From NCBI GenBank assembly GCA_964493095.1, contig CAZBNG010000015.1, positions 1 to 33,589 of the forward strand: a stretch of DNA of 33,589 nucleotides, given 5' to 3'. The stretch is from CAYXSX01 sp964493095. Its GTDB lineage: Bacteria; Pseudomonadota; Alphaproteobacteria; Micavibrionales; Micavibrionaceae. Position 1 is the first letter of the stretch, and the number at the start of each line of letters is the position of its first letter. Both the position numbers and the translations under genes were made by a program. Of the stretch, positions 31,714-33,589 are shown in pieces. The notes under the pieces were generated by a model, which saw only the letters and a program-made list of their open reading frames with translations, had not been told where the DNA came from and ran no database searches.

Positions 31714-32527
31714 CACCGCTCTCAAAGCTTTGTATGAGCGTTCCTGAAATCAGGTGCCAGCCATCCACAAGCACGAAGAAAATAATCTTGAACGGCAGGG
31801 ACACGGTAACTGGCGGCAGCATCATCATACCCATGGCCATGAGCATAGAGGCGGTAACCAGATCAATAATAAGGAAGGGTAAAAACAACATAAAGCCAAT
31901 TTCAAACGCCCGTCGCAATTCGGAAATCATAAAGGAAGGAATGACGACCTGAAGCGGCAGCTCCATAACGTTGCGCGGTCTTTCCGTTTCACTGAGTTCA
32001 ACAAACAGGTCGAGGTCAGAAGGGCGGGTGTGTTGCAGCATGAATTCTTTAAATGGGTCTGTCGCGCGTTTGAAGGCATCAATTTCATCGATTTCCTCAT
32101 TGATTAGGGGAACGATGCCATCTTGGTAAGCGCTTTCAATCGTTGGGGCCATGATGAAAAACGTAAGAAACAGTGCCAGAGAAAGCATAACGGTATTAGG
32201 GGGCGTCTGCTGGATACCGATAGCTGTGCGCAGGAAAGAGAGCACAACGACGATTCGGGTGAAACAGGTCATCATGATCAAAATGGACGGGGCAAGAGAC
32301 AAAACGGTAAGCAGCATTACCATTTGAATGACGCGCCCCGTAACGGTGCTGTCGCCATCCTGCCCCAAATCGATCGATATGCTTTGCGCCAGTGCGGTGC
32401 TGCATGCAAGTGTGATCCCGATGGCTATCAACAGTGATAACAGTGATGGCAACAGCGAACGGAGGCGTTGATCTTTGATAAGGCTCTGTATCATGCCGGG
32501 TTTGTTATGCGCTTTTTTTTCCGTCAT
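31700..32527 (-). CDS. fliP: Flagellar export gate protein FliP
   Basis: FliP is the core of the flagellar type III export gate, made with FliQ and FliR. The protein has a cleavable signal (LPSLLSLLIAIGITLACSTA, then LAQ), then the diagnostic LSLAPSILIMMTCFTRIVVV, LSFLRTAIGIQQTPPNTVML, SLALFLTFFIMAP, PLQVVIPSFMISELRRAFEI and a conserved C-terminus with MLPPVTVSLPFKIIFFVLVD. The frame extends to 32587, but that start is TTG. I chose the ATG at 32527, overlapping fliO by 23 bp; the ATG at 32494 is a possible alternative. Neither has a strong ribosome site, so coupling to fliO is likely. The end overlaps the convergent TPR gene. Confidence 0.93.
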   Translation of the reverse strand: MTEKKAHNKPGMIQSLIKDQRLRSLLPSLLSLLIAIGITLACSTALAQSISIDLGQDGDSTVTGRVIQMVMLLTVLSLAPSILIMMTCFTRIVVVLSFLRTAIGIQQTPPNTVMLSLALFLTFFIMAPTIESAYQDGIVPLINEEIDEIDAFKRATDPFKEFMLQHTRPSDLDLFVELSETERPRNVMELPLQVVIPSFMISELRRAFEIGFMLFLPFLIIDLVTASMLMAMGMMMLPPVTVSLPFKIIFFVLVDGWHLISGTLIQSFESGVTGQ

Positions 32528-32804
32528 TCTTAGGTATTGTAATATTCGTTTCGACAACAGTTTCACCGTTAACGCCCAAAATAACAAGATGCTGTTTATT
32601 ATCGCGCTGCAATAATACCAGCTTTCTACGTCCGTCGAGAGGCAGCGTTTCCAGAACTTTGAGACGACGTGGCCCGGAAGACGATGCCATGGCTCCTGTA
32701 ATTCCTGATTTTTTGAGTAAAAATGCCAGACCGCCCATCAGGGAAAGCACAAAAACCAGCGCGGCGATAAGTTTCAAAATCTGGTAGAAGTCGGCGGTGT
32801 TCAT
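32505..32804 (-). CDS. fliO: Flagellar export assembly protein FliO
   Basis: FliO is a small membrane protein that helps FliP assemble. The 99-aa product has one N-terminal helix (ILKLIAALVFVLSLMGGLAF) and a cytoplasmic domain with GPRRLKVLETLPLDGRRKLV then LLQRDNKQHLVILG, the family signature. It is shorter than enteric FliO, as usual in alphaproteobacteria. It lies 3 bp after the 92-aa gene and overlaps fliP. Confidence 0.88.
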   Translation of the reverse strand: MNTADFYQILKLIAALVFVLSLMGGLAFLLKKSGITGAMASSSGPRRLKVLETLPLDGRRKLVLLQRDNKQHLVILGVNGETVVETNITIPKNDGKKSA

Positions 32805-32807
32805 TTT

Positions 32808-33086
32808 TTATTTGTGCCTCACTTCTTTCTGTTTTTCTTCTTTGAAAGTGGTGAGGCTTTGCGCCAGATGGTCAAGGGCGCTGATCAGCAAGGCCATAGA
32901 AGGAGCTAGCATTTTTGCCGTTGCAGGATTGGCGCGGCGGATTTCATCGCAGAGTTTCTCCGTTTCGTGGTCAAGCTGATCAGTTTTTATAAGTTTTCCT
33001 GACAAAACACTGGCTTCAGTGGACTGAACCAAAGCGATCAACTCGTGAAGGCGTTTTTCGAATTGTTCTGTGGCAGTAGAGTTCAT
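32808..33086 (-). CDS. Unrecognised 92-aa helical protein in the fliO-fliP operon
   Basis: I do not recognise it. It is all-helical, with FEKRLHELIALVQSTEASVL, then LDHETEKLCDEIRRANPATA and a basic end; composition and length resemble small flagellar chaperones of the FlgN/FliT type. The ATG overlaps the preceding TGA (ATGA), and fliO follows after 3 bp, so it is firmly in the export operon. No signal peptide or membrane segment. A chaperone role is inference. Confidence 0.7.
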   Translation of the reverse strand: MNSTATEQFEKRLHELIALVQSTEASVLSGKLIKTDQLDHETEKLCDEIRRANPATAKMLAPSMALLISALDHLAQSLTTFKEEKQKEVRHK

Positions 33087-33457
33087 TTTTCTTTTTTACC
33101 ATGCATAACAGGGCAGTCAAAGGGATTAGGTTGTCCGTTAGCCTTGTACACATAGGACAGAATTTCCGCTACGGCCATAAACGCTTCCGATGGAATAGGG
33201 CTGTCCAACTCAATTTTAGATAACATTTCAACTAAGTCACTGTCTTCACGGACTTTTATGTCATTTTCAAAAGCTAGCTGCAGAATTTTCTCGGCAATTT
33301 TTCCCCTGCCGGCGGCAGTGATGCGTGGAACCTCGCCATCTTCAGTCCCATCTTTAAGAGCGACTGCAGTTTTTCGGGTGGGAATTTTCTTTGTATTTAA
33401 AGGAGTTAAGGATTCTTCTTCTTTGAATTCCCGATTGTTCCGGTCGTTTTCGTCCAT
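33083..33457 (-). CDS. Stand-alone FlhB C-terminal domain homologue (FlhX-like)
   Basis: A 124-aa protein resembling the cytoplasmic C-terminal part of FlhB/YscU, the export specificity switch. The core is AVALKDGTEDGEVPRITAAG, then RGKIAEKILQLAFENDIKVR and EDSDLVEMLSKIELDSPIPS with AEILSYVYKANG. The membrane part and the NPTH autocleavage motif of full FlhB are absent. Such stand-alone proteins are known in several bacteria and can partly replace cleaved FlhB. The ATG at 33457 is preferred over a GTG at 33463; no strong ribosome site is visible. It overlaps the 92-aa gene by 4 bp. Full flhB is outside the window. Confidence 0.85.
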   Translation of the reverse strand: MDENDRNNREFKEEESLTPLNTKKIPTRKTAVALKDGTEDGEVPRITAAGRGKIAEKILQLAFENDIKVREDSDLVEMLSKIELDSPIPSEAFMAVAEILSYVYKANGQPNPFDCPVMHGKKEK

Positions 33458-33463
33458 TGGCAC

Positions 33464-33589
33464 GCTTTCTGCATATCTGTTTTCAAAGTGGGTAAAAAAA
33501 AAAAGGTTCTAAATAATGAATATCGAAAATATATAGCTTTTAAAAGCATTAGATACAAAAATGGACTATTTGAACCAGCGTCAGCGCGT
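33464..33589. other. Right-edge region upstream of the FlhX-like gene
   Basis: These 126 bp are AT-rich and contain an A-run of eleven (about 33494-33504) and the palindrome GCTTTTAAAAGC (near 33534-33547). No confident promoter is seen towards the FlhX-like gene. An ATG at 33561 starts an open plus-strand frame that runs off the window after nine codons and cannot be judged. Confidence 0.4.

Noticed and set aside
32528..32587. Longer fliP start
   Set aside because: It begins with TTG, lies deep within fliO and would put extra residues before the signal peptide.
33494..33504. Run of eleven A residues as a terminator tail
   Set aside because: No stem of useful strength precedes it on either strand; it may be simple AT-rich leader.
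33561..33589. Start of a plus-strand gene at the right edge
   Set aside because: Only nine codons are visible and no ribosome site is present; it cannot be supported.

Overview
The whole window is a flagellum and chemotaxis locus from an alphaproteobacterium. Four things point there. FlbT, FlaF and FliX are alphaproteobacterial flagellar regulators. FliX is divergent from flgI, as I recall it in Caulobacter. DksA has the one-cysteine zinc-finger form common in alphaproteobacteria. The promoter architecture combines CtrA-like boxes (TTAA-N7-TTAA) with sigma-54 sites. Base composition is moderate, and gene content and order recall Rhodospirillales or Micavibrionales more than Caulobacterales or Rhizobiales. 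That finer placement is inference. I see no mobile element, CRISPR array, tRNA or rRNA.

Layout. Positions 1-2149 (minus) hold the motor and MS-ring genes fliG (cut by the window edge) and fliF. A 385-bp regulatory region separates them from a divergent flaG-like gene (plus, to 3062). Positions 3130-5864 (minus) hold flaF, flbT and a large flagellin. Then come an unrecognised 118-aa gene (6055-6411) and a TPR plus SAM-methyltransferase fusion (6481-8523). After a 222-bp structured spacer there is a long minus-strand operon, read from 17302 down to 8746: flgI, flgJ-type rod gene, two FlgN-like genes, fliK, flgD and two tandem flgE-like hook genes. A sigma-54 site lies upstream of flgI. Divergent from flgI are fliX and dksA (plus, to 18569). 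Positions 18691-22076 (minus) hold the rod and L-ring operon flgF-flgG-flgA-flgH, also behind a sigma-54 site.

From 22425 to 31713 the plus strand carries fliL, fliM, a DUF6468-like gene, a motE-like gene, cheY, cheZ, two tandem motB-like genes (the first lacks the proton-carrying Asp) and a 1053-aa exported TPR protein. The right edge is a minus-strand export operon: a stand-alone FlhB C-domain gene, a 92-aa unknown, fliO and fliP. fliP ends convergently with, and overlaps, the TPR gene.

How it works together. Export genes (fliP, fliO) and the MS-ring/switch genes (fliF, fliG, fliM) build the base. The sigma-54 operons add rod, rings and hook. The flagellin block carries its own post-transcriptional regulators (flbT, flaF) and a likely modifying enzyme. 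The cheY-cheZ-motB-TPR block supplies switching, signal termination and stator parts. The best candidates for new biology are the TPR-methyltransferase with its 118-aa neighbour beside flagellin, the tandem hook genes, the MotB pair with the large exported TPR protein, and the three-hairpin spacer after flgE.
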